Source of the DNA: JBBTQJ01 sp038065755
Lineage (GTDB): Bacteria > Patescibacteriota > Minisyncoccia > Minisyncoccales > Staskawiczbacteraceae
Reading direction: 5' to 3'
Assembly: GCA_038065755.1 (NCBI GenBank)
Contig: JBBTQJ010000031.1
Coordinates: forward strand, 1 to 59,755
Length of the DNA: 59,755 nt
The position numbers were made by a program, and so were the translations under genes. Shown here piece by piece: positions 44,330 to 52,639 of the stretch. Numbering within the stretch: the stretch's first letter is position 1; every line of letters starts with the position of its first letter. Under the pieces are notes generated by a model. It worked only from the letters and a program-made list of their open reading frames with translations. It was not told the DNA's origin and searched no databases.

Positions 44330-46819
44330 ATGAGTATATTTTCTAATATTTTTGGAGACGCTAATAAAAAATATATAAAAGACCTTGGGCCTGCGATAGA
44401 AGAAATAAATCTTTTAGAAAAAGACTTTGAAAAATTATCTGGCAACGAATTAAAAGAAAAGACAGAAGAATTAAAAAAAGAACTAGCCCTAGGAAAAACA
44501 TTAGAAGATATTTTATCTCCTGCTTTTGCTTTGGTCAGAGAGGCCTCAAAAAGAAATTTAAACCAAAGGCACTTTGACGCGCAAATAATAGGCGGAATTG
44601 TTTTACACCAGGGAAAAGTTGCTGAAATGAAAACCGGAGAAGGAAAAACTTTAGCTGCCACCTTGCCCGCATATTTAAATGCGTTAGATGGCAAGGGGGC
44701 GCATATTATTACGGTTAACGATTATTTAGCCAAAAGAGACACGGTTTGGATGGGGCAAATTTATGATGCGCTTGGACTAAAAACAGGATGCATAACTCAC
44801 GAGGGAGGGTATGTTTATGACTCAAATTTTAAAATAGAAAACGACAAAGAGAGAGATATAGTAGGGGGATTTAAGGTGGTGCAGGAATTTTTAAGGCCCT
44901 GCTCAAAAAAAGAAGCATATTCATCCGATATTACATATGGCACAAACCATGAATTTGGTTTTGATTATTTGAGAGACAATATGATTTATGATTTGCAGGA
45001 AAAGTCTCAGCGCGGATTTAATTTTGCCATTGTTGACGAAGTGGATTCAATTTTAATTGACGAGGCAAGGGTGCCCTTGATAATTTCCGGCCAAAGCGAT
45101 GAATCAACGGAAAAATATTATCAGTTTGCTAAAATTGTAAGTTTTTTGAAAGAAAAAGAAGATTATGAAATTGACGAGAAAATGAAAACAGCGGTTTTCA
45201 CAGAGCAAGGCCAAGACAAAGCTGTAAAAAGCCTGGGTTTTGACCCTTGGCAGGATAACGATATTAATTCAACCCATCAGTTAGAGTCTGCTTTAAGGGC
45301 AAAGGCGTTGTTTTTAAAAGACAGAGATTATGTTGTAAAATCAGGAGAAGTAATAATTATTGACGAATTTACAGGAAGAATGCTTCCGGGCCGCCGTTGG
45401 TCTTCCGGGCTTCACCAGGCAGTAGAAGCAAAAGAAGGGGCCTTGATAAAACCAGAATCAAAAACTTTGGCAACCATTACTTTTCAAAATTATTTTAGGC
45501 TTTATAAGAAAATAGCTGGTATGACGGGCACTGCCCAGACTTCGGCCGAAGAGCTTGATAAGGTGTATAAGTTAGACGTTGTTTCAATCCCCACAAACAA
45601 ACCAATGCAAAGGCAGGATTTTCCAGACAGCATTTATAAAACAGAAGCAGGAAAATTAAAAGCCGCAATAAAAGACATAAAAGAGCTTAATAAAAAAGGC
45701 CAGCCGGTTTTAGTGGGAACAAGATCGGTTGAAAAAAATGAATATCTTGGAAAATTATTAGAGATTGAGGGAATTCCCCATCAAGTTTTAAACGCCAAAA
45801 ACCACGAAAAAGAAGGAGAAATTATTGCCCAAGCAGGGAGAGAGGGAGCTGTAACCATTGCCACAAATATGGCAGGCAGGGGAGTAGACATAATTCTTGG
45901 AGGCAATCCAAAAGACGAAGAAAAGAGCAAAAAAGTTTGCAAACTTGGAGGTTTGTTTGTTATTGGAACGGAAAGGCATGAGGCAAGAAGAATAGATAAC
46001 CAGCTAAGGGGAAGGTCGGGCAGGCAGGGAGATCCGGGGGCTTCGCAGTTTTATGTTTCTTTAGAAGACGATTTAATGCGTATTTTCGGCGGAGATAAAA
46101 TAAAGTCTGTAATGACGGCCTTAAATATGCCAGAAGACCAGCCTATTCAGGCCAATATGATTTCAGGGGCGCTTGAATCGGCCCAGCAAAAAATTGAAGG
46201 ATTTAACTTTGACGCCAGGCACCATCTTTTGGAATACGACGACGTAATGAACAAGCACAGGGAAGTTATTTATAAAAAAAGAAATGAAATTTTGGGACGT
46301 CAGACATACCAAAATATTGGGATGTCTGACGTCACAATGCCTGATGGTCAAAATAGTTTAAGGGAATATATTTTAAACATTATTAAAAAGGCAGGATATA
46401 AAGAAGAAGATTATTTAAAGAAAGAAAAAGAATTAGGAGAACAAAATATGCGTCAGCTTGAAAAATTTGTAAGTTTGCAAATAATAGACAATCTTTGGCA
46501 GGAGCACCTTTCAAATATGGAACATGTAAGGGATTCGGTCCGGCTAAGGGCATATGGCGGAAAAGATCCTTTGGTAGAATATAAAAATGAAGGCAGAAAA
46601 ATGTTTTACCAGCTTTTAGAAGAAATTGACACAAACATCGCCAACAACATTTTGAAAGCCAGTTTGCCTCAACAAAATACAGCATCGCGGAAATATATTG
46701 ATGGTAATGCGCGCGGAAAAAATAATAGTGCGACATCGGATGTCGCACAAACTATCGGCCGCAACGATCCCTGCCCTTGCGGTTCCGGCAAAAAATACAA
46801 AAAATGCCATGGGAAATAA
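44330..46819 (+). CDS. secA: Preprotein translocase ATPase SecA
   Basis: The 829-residue motor that drives proteins through SecYEG. Walker A is MKTGEGKTLAATLPAYL, the DEAD-like Walker B is VDEVDSILIDEAR, the second nucleotide domain has TNMAGRGVDIILGG and the QLRGRSGRQGDPG finger, and the C-terminus ends in the zinc-binding RNDPCPCGSGKKYKKCHGK. It is slightly short for the family. Two perfect DNA palindromes lie in frame inside the gene (46296-46333 and 46728-46748), in regions that vary between SecA proteins. Confidence 0.98.
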   Translation: MSIFSNIFGDANKKYIKDLGPAIEEINLLEKDFEKLSGNELKEKTEELKKELALGKTLEDILSPAFALVREASKRNLNQRHFDAQIIGGIVLHQGKVAEMKTGEGKTLAATLPAYLNALDGKGAHIITVNDYLAKRDTVWMGQIYDALGLKTGCITHEGGYVYDSNFKIENDKERDIVGGFKVVQEFLRPCSKKEAYSSDITYGTNHEFGFDYLRDNMIYDLQEKSQRGFNFAIVDEVDSILIDEARVPLIISGQSDESTEKYYQFAKIVSFLKEKEDYEIDEKMKTAVFTEQGQDKAVKSLGFDPWQDNDINSTHQLESALRAKALFLKDRDYVVKSGEVIIIDEFTGRMLPGRRWSSGLHQAVEAKEGALIKPESKTLATITFQNYFRLYKKIAGMTGTAQTSAEELDKVYKLDVVSIPTNKPMQRQDFPDSIYKTEAGKLKAAIKDIKELNKKGQPVLVGTRSVEKNEYLGKLLEIEGIPHQVLNAKNHEKEGEIIAQAGREGAVTIATNMAGRGVDIILGGNPKDEEKSKKVCKLGGLFVIGTERHEARRIDNQLRGRSGRQGDPGASQFYVSLEDDLMRIFGGDKIKSVMTALNMPEDQPIQANMISGALESAQQKIEGFNFDARHHLLEYDDVMNKHREVIYKKRNEILGRQTYQNIGMSDVTMPDGQNSLREYILNIIKKAGYKEEDYLKKEKELGEQNMRQLEKFVSLQIIDNLWQEHLSNMEHVRDSVRLRAYGGKDPLVEYKNEGRKMFYQLLEEIDTNIANNILKASLPQQNTASRKYIDGNARGKNNSATSDVAQTIGRNDPCPCGSGKKYKKCHGK
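46296..46333. repeat. 12-bp perfect inverted repeat inside secA
   Basis: Gacgtcagacat (46296-46307) is the exact inverse of atgtctgacgtc (46322-46333), separated by 14 nt. It encodes SecA residues about 656-668 in the segment GRQTYQNIGMSDVTM, a stretch without obvious family conservation. The length of the match makes chance unlikely. Confidence 0.8.
46728..46748. repeat. 9-bp perfect inverted repeat inside secA linker
   Basis: Gtgcgacat (46728-46736) and atgtcgcac (46740-46748) flank a 3-nt loop. It lies in the sequence for the flexible linker before the SEC-C zinc motif. It shares the gacat/atgtc core with the other palindrome in this gene. Confidence 0.7.
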
Positions 46820-46820
46820 T

Positions 46821-47285
46821 ATGAAAAAATTATTGACGCTTGTTATAATCTATCAGCATCCAAAAGTTCTGCTGGGAATGAAGAAGCGGGGATTTGGCCG
46901 AGGCAGGTGGAATGGTTTTGGCGGCAAGGTTTTGCGGGGAGAAACAATAGAAGATGCGGCAAAAAGAGAAATAAAAGAAGAAGCGGAAGTAGAGCCGGTT
47001 TATTTGGCAAAATCCGGAATCATAGAGTTTGAATTTCAGGGAAATCAGGAAATTTTTGAAGTGCATATTTTTAAGTCGGAAGATTTTTTGGGAAATCCAG
47101 TTGAAACAGAAGAAATGAGACCCCGGTGGTTTCATATTGATGAGATTCCATTCAAAGAAATGTGGCCGGATGATATATACTGGATGCCGTTATTTTTAAG
47201 CGGAAAGAAATTCAAAGGCAAATTTCTTTTTAGAGAACAAGATATTATTTTAAAACAAGAGCTGTTTTTAGTGAACGAAATTTAG
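46821..47285 (+). CDS. MTH1-like Nudix hydrolase (oxidised purine dNTPase)
   Basis: A 154-residue Nudix protein strikingly similar to eukaryotic MTH1/NUDT1: LLGMKKRGFGRGRWNGFGGK leads into the canonical box (GETIEDAAKREIKEEAE), followed by EMRPRWFHIDEIPFKEMWPD and DIYWMPLFL, which include the MTH1 substrate-pocket Trp and Asp residues. MTH1 removes 8-oxo-dGTP and 2-OH-dATP from the nucleotide pool. All catalytic glutamates are kept, unlike the two Gmm-type Nudix proteins here. The start is ATG 46821, 1 bp after the secA stop; frame-extended starts upstream lie inside secA. Confidence 0.88.
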   Translation: MKKLLTLVIIYQHPKVLLGMKKRGFGRGRWNGFGGKVLRGETIEDAAKREIKEEAEVEPVYLAKSGIIEFEFQGNQEIFEVHIFKSEDFLGNPVETEEMRPRWFHIDEIPFKEMWPDDIYWMPLFLSGKKFKGKFLFREQDIILKQELFLVNEI

Positions 47286-47362
47286 TCTTTTTTATAAAAA
47301 TATATAAAAATAAGAGTAATAAAAAAAATAGTCAATACTTTTTGTCCACAACTTGAAAAAAT

Positions 47363-47863
47363 ATGAAAATTGCAATTATTTCAGATACGCATGGGAATAT
47401 AGCGAATTTTAAAAAAATCGCAAGCTGGCTGAATAAAAATAATATCAGCTTGATTTTGCATTGCGGGGATATTGGCAATCCTGAAAGTTTGAGAGAGTCG
47501 TTGGCAGATTTTGAAGGAGAGCTTTGCGGGGTTTTTGGAAATATGGACAGAGATTTTAAAATTTTGATTGCAGAATATAATAAAATTCCTAACGCCAAGA
47601 TAAGTGAAATTATTTTAGAGACAAAAATTGAAAATAAAAATATAGCAATAACTCATTTTCCAAACGAAGCCAAAGAATTAGCAAAAACCGGCAAATACGA
47701 AATTGTTTTTTACGGCCATACCCATAAGCCCTGGGAAGAAAAAATAGGGAACTGCAAAATGATAAACCCCGGCGAACTGGCTGGCCAATTTAACAAGCCA
47801 ACCTTTGCAGTATACGACACGGACACCGACGAGTCAGAGCTTAAAATTTTAGAGAAAATTTAA
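47363..47863 (+). CDS. YfcE/MJ0936-like metallophosphoesterase
   Basis: A 166-residue calcineurin-like phosphodiesterase: ISDTHGN, LHCGDIG, VFGNMDRD (for GNCD), THFP and YGHTHKP are the five metal-binding blocks in order. The N-to-M change in GNMD still keeps the Asp. Such enzymes cleave phosphodiesters with Mn2+; the physiological substrate is unknown. It is followed by the restriction-modification locus. Confidence 0.88.
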   Translation: MKIAIISDTHGNIANFKKIASWLNKNNISLILHCGDIGNPESLRESLADFEGELCGVFGNMDRDFKILIAEYNKIPNAKISEIILETKIENKNIAITHFPNEAKELAKTGKYEIVFYGHTHKPWEEKIGNCKMINPGELAGQFNKPTFAVYDTDTDESELKILEKI

Positions 47864-47867
47864 AAAT

Positions 47868-47896
47868 TTGATAGAGAAATAAATTTGTGGTTTAAT
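47868..47896 (+). promoter_or_regulatory. Promoter of the endonuclease gene
   Basis: TTGATA (47868-47873), 17 bp, then TTTAAT (47891-47896); each hexamer differs from consensus by one base. The RNA would start about 12 nt before ATG 47915. It overlaps the end of the phosphoesterase gene by a few bases upstream only. Confidence 0.6.
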
Positions 47897-47914
47897 TAAA
47901 GAAAATATAAGAAT

Positions 47915-48584
47915 ATGGCAAAAAAAATTTCTAAACAGGTTAATATCTTAATTGGATCTAAAAAGATTATTTCAAGCTGTTTAAAAAGAGTTATAAAAAA
48001 TAACTCTTTTAATTATAGAACTTTTGGCGTGGACATTGAACCTCATATATCTTCTATATTGGTGGAAATTTTTAAGAAAAAAGGTCTTATAAAATCAGAA
48101 AAAGACTATGTTCTAGCCCCAGACAAAAACTATTTTTCCAGATTTTGAATTAAGATTGCCGCCATTTTTAGCTATAGAATATAAGTCGGGGAATAAAGTT
48201 AAATTGTCGGGAGGAAGATGGGTTAGTTGTAAAAATAGTAATAACGATATGGGTACTTTGAATACTTGGTTAAAGAAAATAAAAAGATTTGGAGACGAAA
48301 ATATTTATTATATTTTCGTTATTTATAAAATAAATAGCATAGATAAAAAACTCGTAGATGTGCAGATAGCCCCATTTTATAAATTTATAGGATTAAACAA
48401 GGTCGGATTACTTAGATATAGAGAAAAAGACGGAAATTTAAGGCCCAAAGATTTTGATGAGCCTTCTCCTGTTAAATCATTTAATCAATTCAAAAATTTG
48501 TTTGAAAAAACGATTATTTACCGTTCCACGAGAATAATTAAAAAACATCAGGCTATTTTAAAATCAATTAAATTTAAAAAATAG
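47915..48584 (+). pseudogene. Frameshifted PD-(D/E)XK restriction endonuclease
   Basis: Two frames together read as one protein. The first part (77 codons) stops at 48148. Removing one T from the run 48133-48137 joins it to the second frame and gives a 222-residue protein containing NYFPDFELRLPPFLAIEYKS, a PD-X11-E-X-K nuclease motif lying exactly across the break. Without that base the catalytic core is split, so the enzyme should be inactive unless ribosomes slip or the base is an error. It converges with the methyltransferase gene (21-bp 3' overlap), the usual layout of a type II R-M pair. The specificity is unknown. Confidence 0.72.
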
Positions 48585-50075
48585 GGGATTGTCAAGCGGA
48601 TATACTCCTTCCTTTTCAGAAATAGTCAAATTTTTTAAATATTTAGATGTTTTACCGTTATGGTTATAAACATAGCCATTAGTGAGCCTATAGCTCACAT
48701 TTTTTATTTTATTTTCTATTATTGATTTATATTTAGGATCTATATCAATTCCTATAAAATGTCGTCCTAATCTTTTTGCAGCTGACGCCGTTGTTCCAGC
48801 CCCGATAAAAGGATCTAATACTATATCTTTTTCGTTTGTTGTCATCAATATTAATCTTTCCAACAATGGTTCAGGGAGTTGGCAAGGGTGTTCGTCTCTT
48901 CTATTTTTATGTCTTATTCTATGGATATCAGTCCAAACATCGCTCAATAATGCGCCAAGTGGATTTATTTGGCTTTTTTTTCCACCGTAATCTTTTATCA
49001 TTCCATTACAATGAGGGCATTTTTTATGCGGCGACCTGAGTTCATTAAATTTAAAACCTTTTTGGCTTTTTGTATAAAATAAGATTCCATAGTGTGCTGG
49101 AAGTAATGTTTTTCCAAGGGGTATGCTCATAGAGTCCCATGTAACCCAATGTTTAAAAAACGCAATTTTATTGAGATGATTAGCATAATAAATAAGCCAT
49201 TTAGGGATGTTGTGCACCAATATAGACCCTGTGGGTTTTGTTATTCTAACCATTTCGGTTAACCATTGTTCGCACCACTTAATATATTCTTCTTCGCTCT
49301 TTTTATCTTTGTAGTTGCCGTATTTTTTATTTAGGTTGAACGGGGGGTCTGCAAAAGTTATATCTACTGAATTATCTGGTATTTTTTTCATTATTTCTAT
49401 GGCGTCTCCACAAATAATTTGATCTATTGGTAATTCGGGGAATTTTTCGTTTTGATTAACTTTTCCTTTTTGTTCTGTATTTATACTGTTAATCACATCT
49501 ATAACAATTCCCTGTATATCAAATTTCCTGTTTTTATTTATAATTATTGGTTCAAATTTTTTATTTGCCGGCTGTAATCTGATGAAATTTCGTTCTCTGT
49601 AAAATTTTTTAAGCGTAGTCTCGCTATTATCAATAAGCGCCACAACCTTTTGTCCATTTTCTGCTGTATTTTGTTTTTTTATTAAAACAATATCTCCATT
49701 GTTTATATTTTCATCTACCATGCTGTTTCCAACCACCCTTAAAGCAAAAATTTCACCAGACTTTGGAAGTTTGTTGTCTGGCACGGCAATTGTTTCTTTT
49801 TGCTCAAACATTTCAAGCGGCTTGCCTGCAATTATTTCTCCCAAGAGGGGAATTTGAAACATTATTTGACCGATATTTAACTTAATTGATCTTGCTTTAT
49901 AATCATCTTTTTTTAAATACCCCTTTTCTATTAACGTTTCTACGTATTGATAAACTGTGGGCTTTTTTATTTTAAAATGTTTTGCCACTTCTTCATAAGA
50001 AGGGGAATAATCTTTTTCTTTAATATATTTTTTAATATAATCTAAAATTTGTTTTTGCTTAGGAGTTAATAACAT
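48564..50075 (-). CDS. LexA repressor fused to a beta-class DNA methyltransferase
   Basis: Residues 1-200 form a complete LexA: winged-helix start (LTPKQKQILDYIKKYIKEK, PSYEEVAKHFKIKKPTVYQY), Ala-Gly cleavage site A83-G84 (GEIIAGKPL), Ser118 (VVGNSMVDENI) and Lys156 (TTLKKF), at almost the same positions as in E. coli LexA (84/85, 119, 156). Residues 215-460 are a DNA methyltransferase with motif IV before motif I (D243PPF, then D421PFIGAGTT), the beta class; DPPF suggests N6-adenine. A CPHC knuckle (353-356) lies in the target-recognition region. The endonuclease gene converges on it. Joining a self-cleaving SOS repressor to the modification enzyme implies DNA-damage control of R-M expression. 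Confidence 0.92.
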   Translation of the reverse strand: MLLTPKQKQILDYIKKYIKEKDYSPSYEEVAKHFKIKKPTVYQYVETLIEKGYLKKDDYKARSIKLNIGQIMFQIPLLGEIIAGKPLEMFEQKETIAVPDNKLPKSGEIFALRVVGNSMVDENINNGDIVLIKKQNTAENGQKVVALIDNSETTLKKFYRERNFIRLQPANKKFEPIIINKNRKFDIQGIVIDVINSINTEQKGKVNQNEKFPELPIDQIICGDAIEIMKKIPDNSVDITFADPPFNLNKKYGNYKDKKSEEEYIKWCEQWLTEMVRITKPTGSILVHNIPKWLIYYANHLNKIAFFKHWVTWDSMSIPLGKTLLPAHYGILFYTKSQKGFKFNELRSPHKKCPHCNGMIKDYGGKKSQINPLGALLSDVWTDIHRIRHKNRRDEHPCQLPEPLLERLILMTTNEKDIVLDPFIGAGTTASAAKRLGRHFIGIDIDPKYKSIIENKIKNVSYRLTNGYVYNHNGKTSKYLKNLTISEKEGVYPLDNPLFFKFN

Positions 50076-50102
50076 ATTGACAAGGTTTTTATTAATACTA
50101 TT

Positions 50103-50136
50103 ATTATATTATACTAACATTTTACTAACCTTAAAA
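50103..50136 (-). promoter_or_regulatory. Promoter and candidate LexA operator of the LexA-methyltransferase gene
   Basis: On the minus strand TATAAT (50113-50108) has a weak -35 (TTTTAA, 50136-50131) 17 bp upstream. Two direct GTTAGTA copies (50129-50123 and 50118-50112) have an 11-bp period and overlap the -10, a natural place for a repressor. Alphaproteobacterial SOS boxes are also direct repeats of 11-bp period (GTTC-N7-GTTC). Autoregulation is inferred. Confidence 0.5.
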
Positions 50137-50146
50137 GATGTCAACC

Positions 50147-50155
50147 TGTGGATAA
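50147..50155. other. Perfect DnaA-box sequence
   Basis: Tgtggataa is the inverse of the consensus DnaA box TTATCCACA, in the intergenic region between the lexA-methyltransferase and secD promoters. It is a single copy. Another match (52654-52662) is inside a coding region, so chance is possible. Confidence 0.3.
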
Positions 50156-50208
50156 CTTAAAATTAGTTGAAAAATAGAAATTGCTAACGGCGGTTTTTTG
50201 TTGCGCAG

Positions 50209-50237
50209 TTGACTATTTTTAAAAGCAGGGATATAAT
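50209..50237 (+). promoter_or_regulatory. secD promoter
   Basis: TTGACT (50209-50214), a 17-bp spacer and TATAAT (50232-50237). The expected RNA start near 50244 is only about 5 nt before ATG 50249, so the secD message should be nearly leaderless. Confidence 0.75.
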
Positions 50238-50248
50238 AGTTTTATTAT

Positions 50249-51664
50249 ATGCAACAAAAACATTACATATTTATTGTGGTTTTAATCTTGGCGCTTTTTG
50301 CCGGGATTTTTTCATATCCTGTTTATTTTAACAAAGGGGTTGATTTTTTAAACAATAAATTTTCTTGGAACTTGCCTCATTTTTGGGACAGGCCCTATGT
50401 TTTAGGCCTTGATCTGCAGGGCGGGGTTAACCTTGTTTATCAGGCAGATTTGAGCGAAGTTCAAGATAAGGCGGGAGCAATGTCTGGATTAAGAGATGTG
50501 ATAGAAAGAAGAATAAATATATTTGGAGTGTCAGAACCCGTAGTTCAAATACGGGGAGAAAACAGATTAGTTGTTGAATTGCCCGGAGTAAAAGATGTTG
50601 AAAGCGCCATAAAAATGATAGGAGAAACGCCCTACCTTGAATTTTCAGAACAGAGAACAGAAGAAGAAACACAAAAGATTTTAGATAAAATAAACGAAGT
50701 TCAGGGGAAAACAGCAGAAGAGCTTCAAAACATACAAGACTGGCAATTGGCCTTGCAAAATCCTTATTTTAAATCAACAGAATTAACCGGAAAATATTTG
50801 ACAAAAGCCAATGTTGTTTTTGACCAAACAACTTATAAGCCCCAAATTCAGCTTAAATTTAACGACGAGGGCGCTAAAATTTTTGAAGAAATAACGGCAA
50901 GAAACATTCAAAAGCCAATAGCCATTTTTTTAGATGGAGCTTCTATTATTGATACAACCGCTGATAATAAAATAGACGGCCAAGACTTATATGCCCCTAT
51001 TGTTCAAGATAAAATTTCAGGCGGCGAGGCGGTGATTACAGGCAGTATAAACACAAAAACAGCTAACGATATTGCAAGACGGTTAAACTCGGGGGCTTTG
51101 CCCGTAAAAATAGGCCAGCCGATTTCTCAGGAAAAAGTGGGTCCTACATTAGGAGCCGTTTCTTTACAAAAATCATTTTTAGCAGGCGTATACGGGCTTT
51201 TAGCGGTAATTTTATTTATGTTAATAGTTTACAGATTGCCCGGCCTTTTAGCCTCTGTGGCTTTAATAATTTATGTTGCGTTGGTTCTTTCTTTGTTTAA
51301 ACTTGTTCCGGTTACTTTAACTTTAGCCGGAATTGGCGGAGTTATATTATCAATAGGAATGGCGGTTGACGCAAATATTCTTATTTTTGCCAGAATGAAA
51401 GAAGAAATCAAACAAGGAAAGGGAATGTCTTTGGCAATTCAAGAGGGTTTTTCGCGCGCTTGGCCGTCTATTCGCGACAGCAATTTTAATTCTCTGATTG
51501 TTTGCGCAATTTTATTTACATTTGCCACTTCTTTTATAAAAGGGTTTGCCTTAACGCTTTCTTTGGGTATTTTGGTAAGTTTGTTTTCGGCTATTTTTAT
51601 TACAAGAATTTTATTAATGGTATTCTTGGGCCCAAAATTAGAAAAATTTAAGTGGCTGTTTTGA
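50249..51664 (+). CDS. secD: Protein translocase subunit SecD
   Basis: A 471-residue Sec accessory membrane protein of the RND family that uses the proton gradient to help pull exported proteins out. It has an N-terminal helix, the LGLDLQGGVNLVYQAD motif, the periplasmic P1 domain with VIERRINIFGVSEPVVQIRG, SGGEAVITGSINTKTANDIA, and five C-terminal helices with GMAVDANILIFARMKEE. SecF follows after 10 bp. Confidence 0.97.
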   Translation: MQQKHYIFIVVLILALFAGIFSYPVYFNKGVDFLNNKFSWNLPHFWDRPYVLGLDLQGGVNLVYQADLSEVQDKAGAMSGLRDVIERRINIFGVSEPVVQIRGENRLVVELPGVKDVESAIKMIGETPYLEFSEQRTEEETQKILDKINEVQGKTAEELQNIQDWQLALQNPYFKSTELTGKYLTKANVVFDQTTYKPQIQLKFNDEGAKIFEEITARNIQKPIAIFLDGASIIDTTADNKIDGQDLYAPIVQDKISGGEAVITGSINTKTANDIARRLNSGALPVKIGQPISQEKVGPTLGAVSLQKSFLAGVYGLLAVILFMLIVYRLPGLLASVALIIYVALVLSLFKLVPVTLTLAGIGGVILSIGMAVDANILIFARMKEEIKQGKGMSLAIQEGFSRAWPSIRDSNFNSLIVCAILFTFATSFIKGFALTLSLGILVSLFSAIFITRILLMVFLGPKLEKFKWLF

Positions 51665-51674
51665 TCAATTATAT

Positions 51675-52586
51675 ATGAATTTTCCATTTACAAAATATTC
51701 AATTGTTTATTATGTTTTTTCCGGCATTTTAATTGCGGGAGCTGTGGCTTCATTGGTTTTGTTTGGACTGAAGTTCGGCATTGAGTTTTTGGGGGGCAGT
51801 AATATGGAGATAGAATTTTTAGAACAAAGACCCTCAAACGAAGAAATTTCAAAAACGCTTTCTCAATTTAATCTTGGCGAAATAATCATTCAGCCCACAG
51901 GAGAAAAGGGAATTCTTTTAAAATTTTCCGGAGTTGAAGAAACTGTTCACCAGCAAATTACTCAAAAGATTAACGAACTGTCAAAAGCAGAAGAAAAGAG
52001 CTTTCAATATATTGGCCCCTCTATAGGGCAAGAGCTTAAAAACAAAACAGAGATGTCTGTGGCTTTGGCCTTGCTGGCAATAACCATATATATTGCATTT
52101 GCTTTTAGAAAAGTTTCAAAGCCAGTTTCTTCATGGAAATACGGAGTCACTTCTTTGATTGCTCTTTTTCACGACATCTTAATACCTTTGGGTATTTTTT
52201 CTATTTTAGGAAAACTTTACAATGTGGAAATAACTATTCCTATTGTTGCGGCCCTGTTAACCGTGCTTGGTTTTTCGGTTCACGACACTATAATTATTTT
52301 TGACAGAATAAGGGAAAATATTTTAAGGAAAGGAATGGGCCAGTTTAGAGAAACCGTAGACAAAAGCTTAAACCAGACATTGGGCAGGTCGGTTGGCACG
52401 GTATTTACCACCATGCTTGCGCTTTTTTCTATATTCTTTTTTGGAGGCCAAACTCTTAAATATTTTTCTTTTGCTTTGATAATTGGAATAATATCTGGCG
52501 CATATTCTTCAATATTTATTGCCGCCCCTCTTTTGGTAACCTGGCTTGGTTTTGACCAAAAAAGAAGGAAAACAACTGGGGGTTGA
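51675..52586 (+). CDS. secF: Protein translocase subunit SecF
   Basis: The 303-residue partner of SecD. FGIEFLGGSNMEIEF matches the D1 motif region, IGPSIGQELKN precedes the helical bundle, and GFSVHDTIIIFDRIRENI is the SecF signature with the essential Asp/Arg. Six helices are predicted. Its stop lies within the -35 region of the next promoter. Confidence 0.97.
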   Translation: MNFPFTKYSIVYYVFSGILIAGAVASLVLFGLKFGIEFLGGSNMEIEFLEQRPSNEEISKTLSQFNLGEIIIQPTGEKGILLKFSGVEETVHQQITQKINELSKAEEKSFQYIGPSIGQELKNKTEMSVALALLAITIYIAFAFRKVSKPVSSWKYGVTSLIALFHDILIPLGIFSILGKLYNVEITIPIVAALLTVLGFSVHDTIIIFDRIRENILRKGMGQFRETVDKSLNQTLGRSVGTVFTTMLALFSIFFFGGQTLKYFSFALIIGIISGAYSSIFIAAPLLVTWLGFDQKRRKTTGG

Positions 52587-52611
52587 CGCATCTTTTTTAA
52601 TATGGTAGGCT
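52583..52611 (+). promoter_or_regulatory. Possible promoter of the sigma4/HARE gene
   Basis: TTGACG (52583-52588) and TAGGCT (52606-52611) are separated by 17 bp. The -35 is good and the -10 weak. The leader would be about 22 nt. Confidence 0.35.
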
Positions 52612-52639
52612 GTAATAATTAACCAACAATGCATAAAAC

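Noticed and set aside
46698..46820. Long N-terminal extension of the MTH1-like protein
   Set aside because: The extension is the end of secA read in another frame; similarity to MTH1 begins at ATG 46821.
50139..50144. Consensus TTGACA (minus strand) as -35 of the LexA-methyltransferase gene
   Set aside because: Its distance to the TATAAT boxes is 25 bp or more, and 14 bp to TAAAAT; neither spacing suits sigma70.
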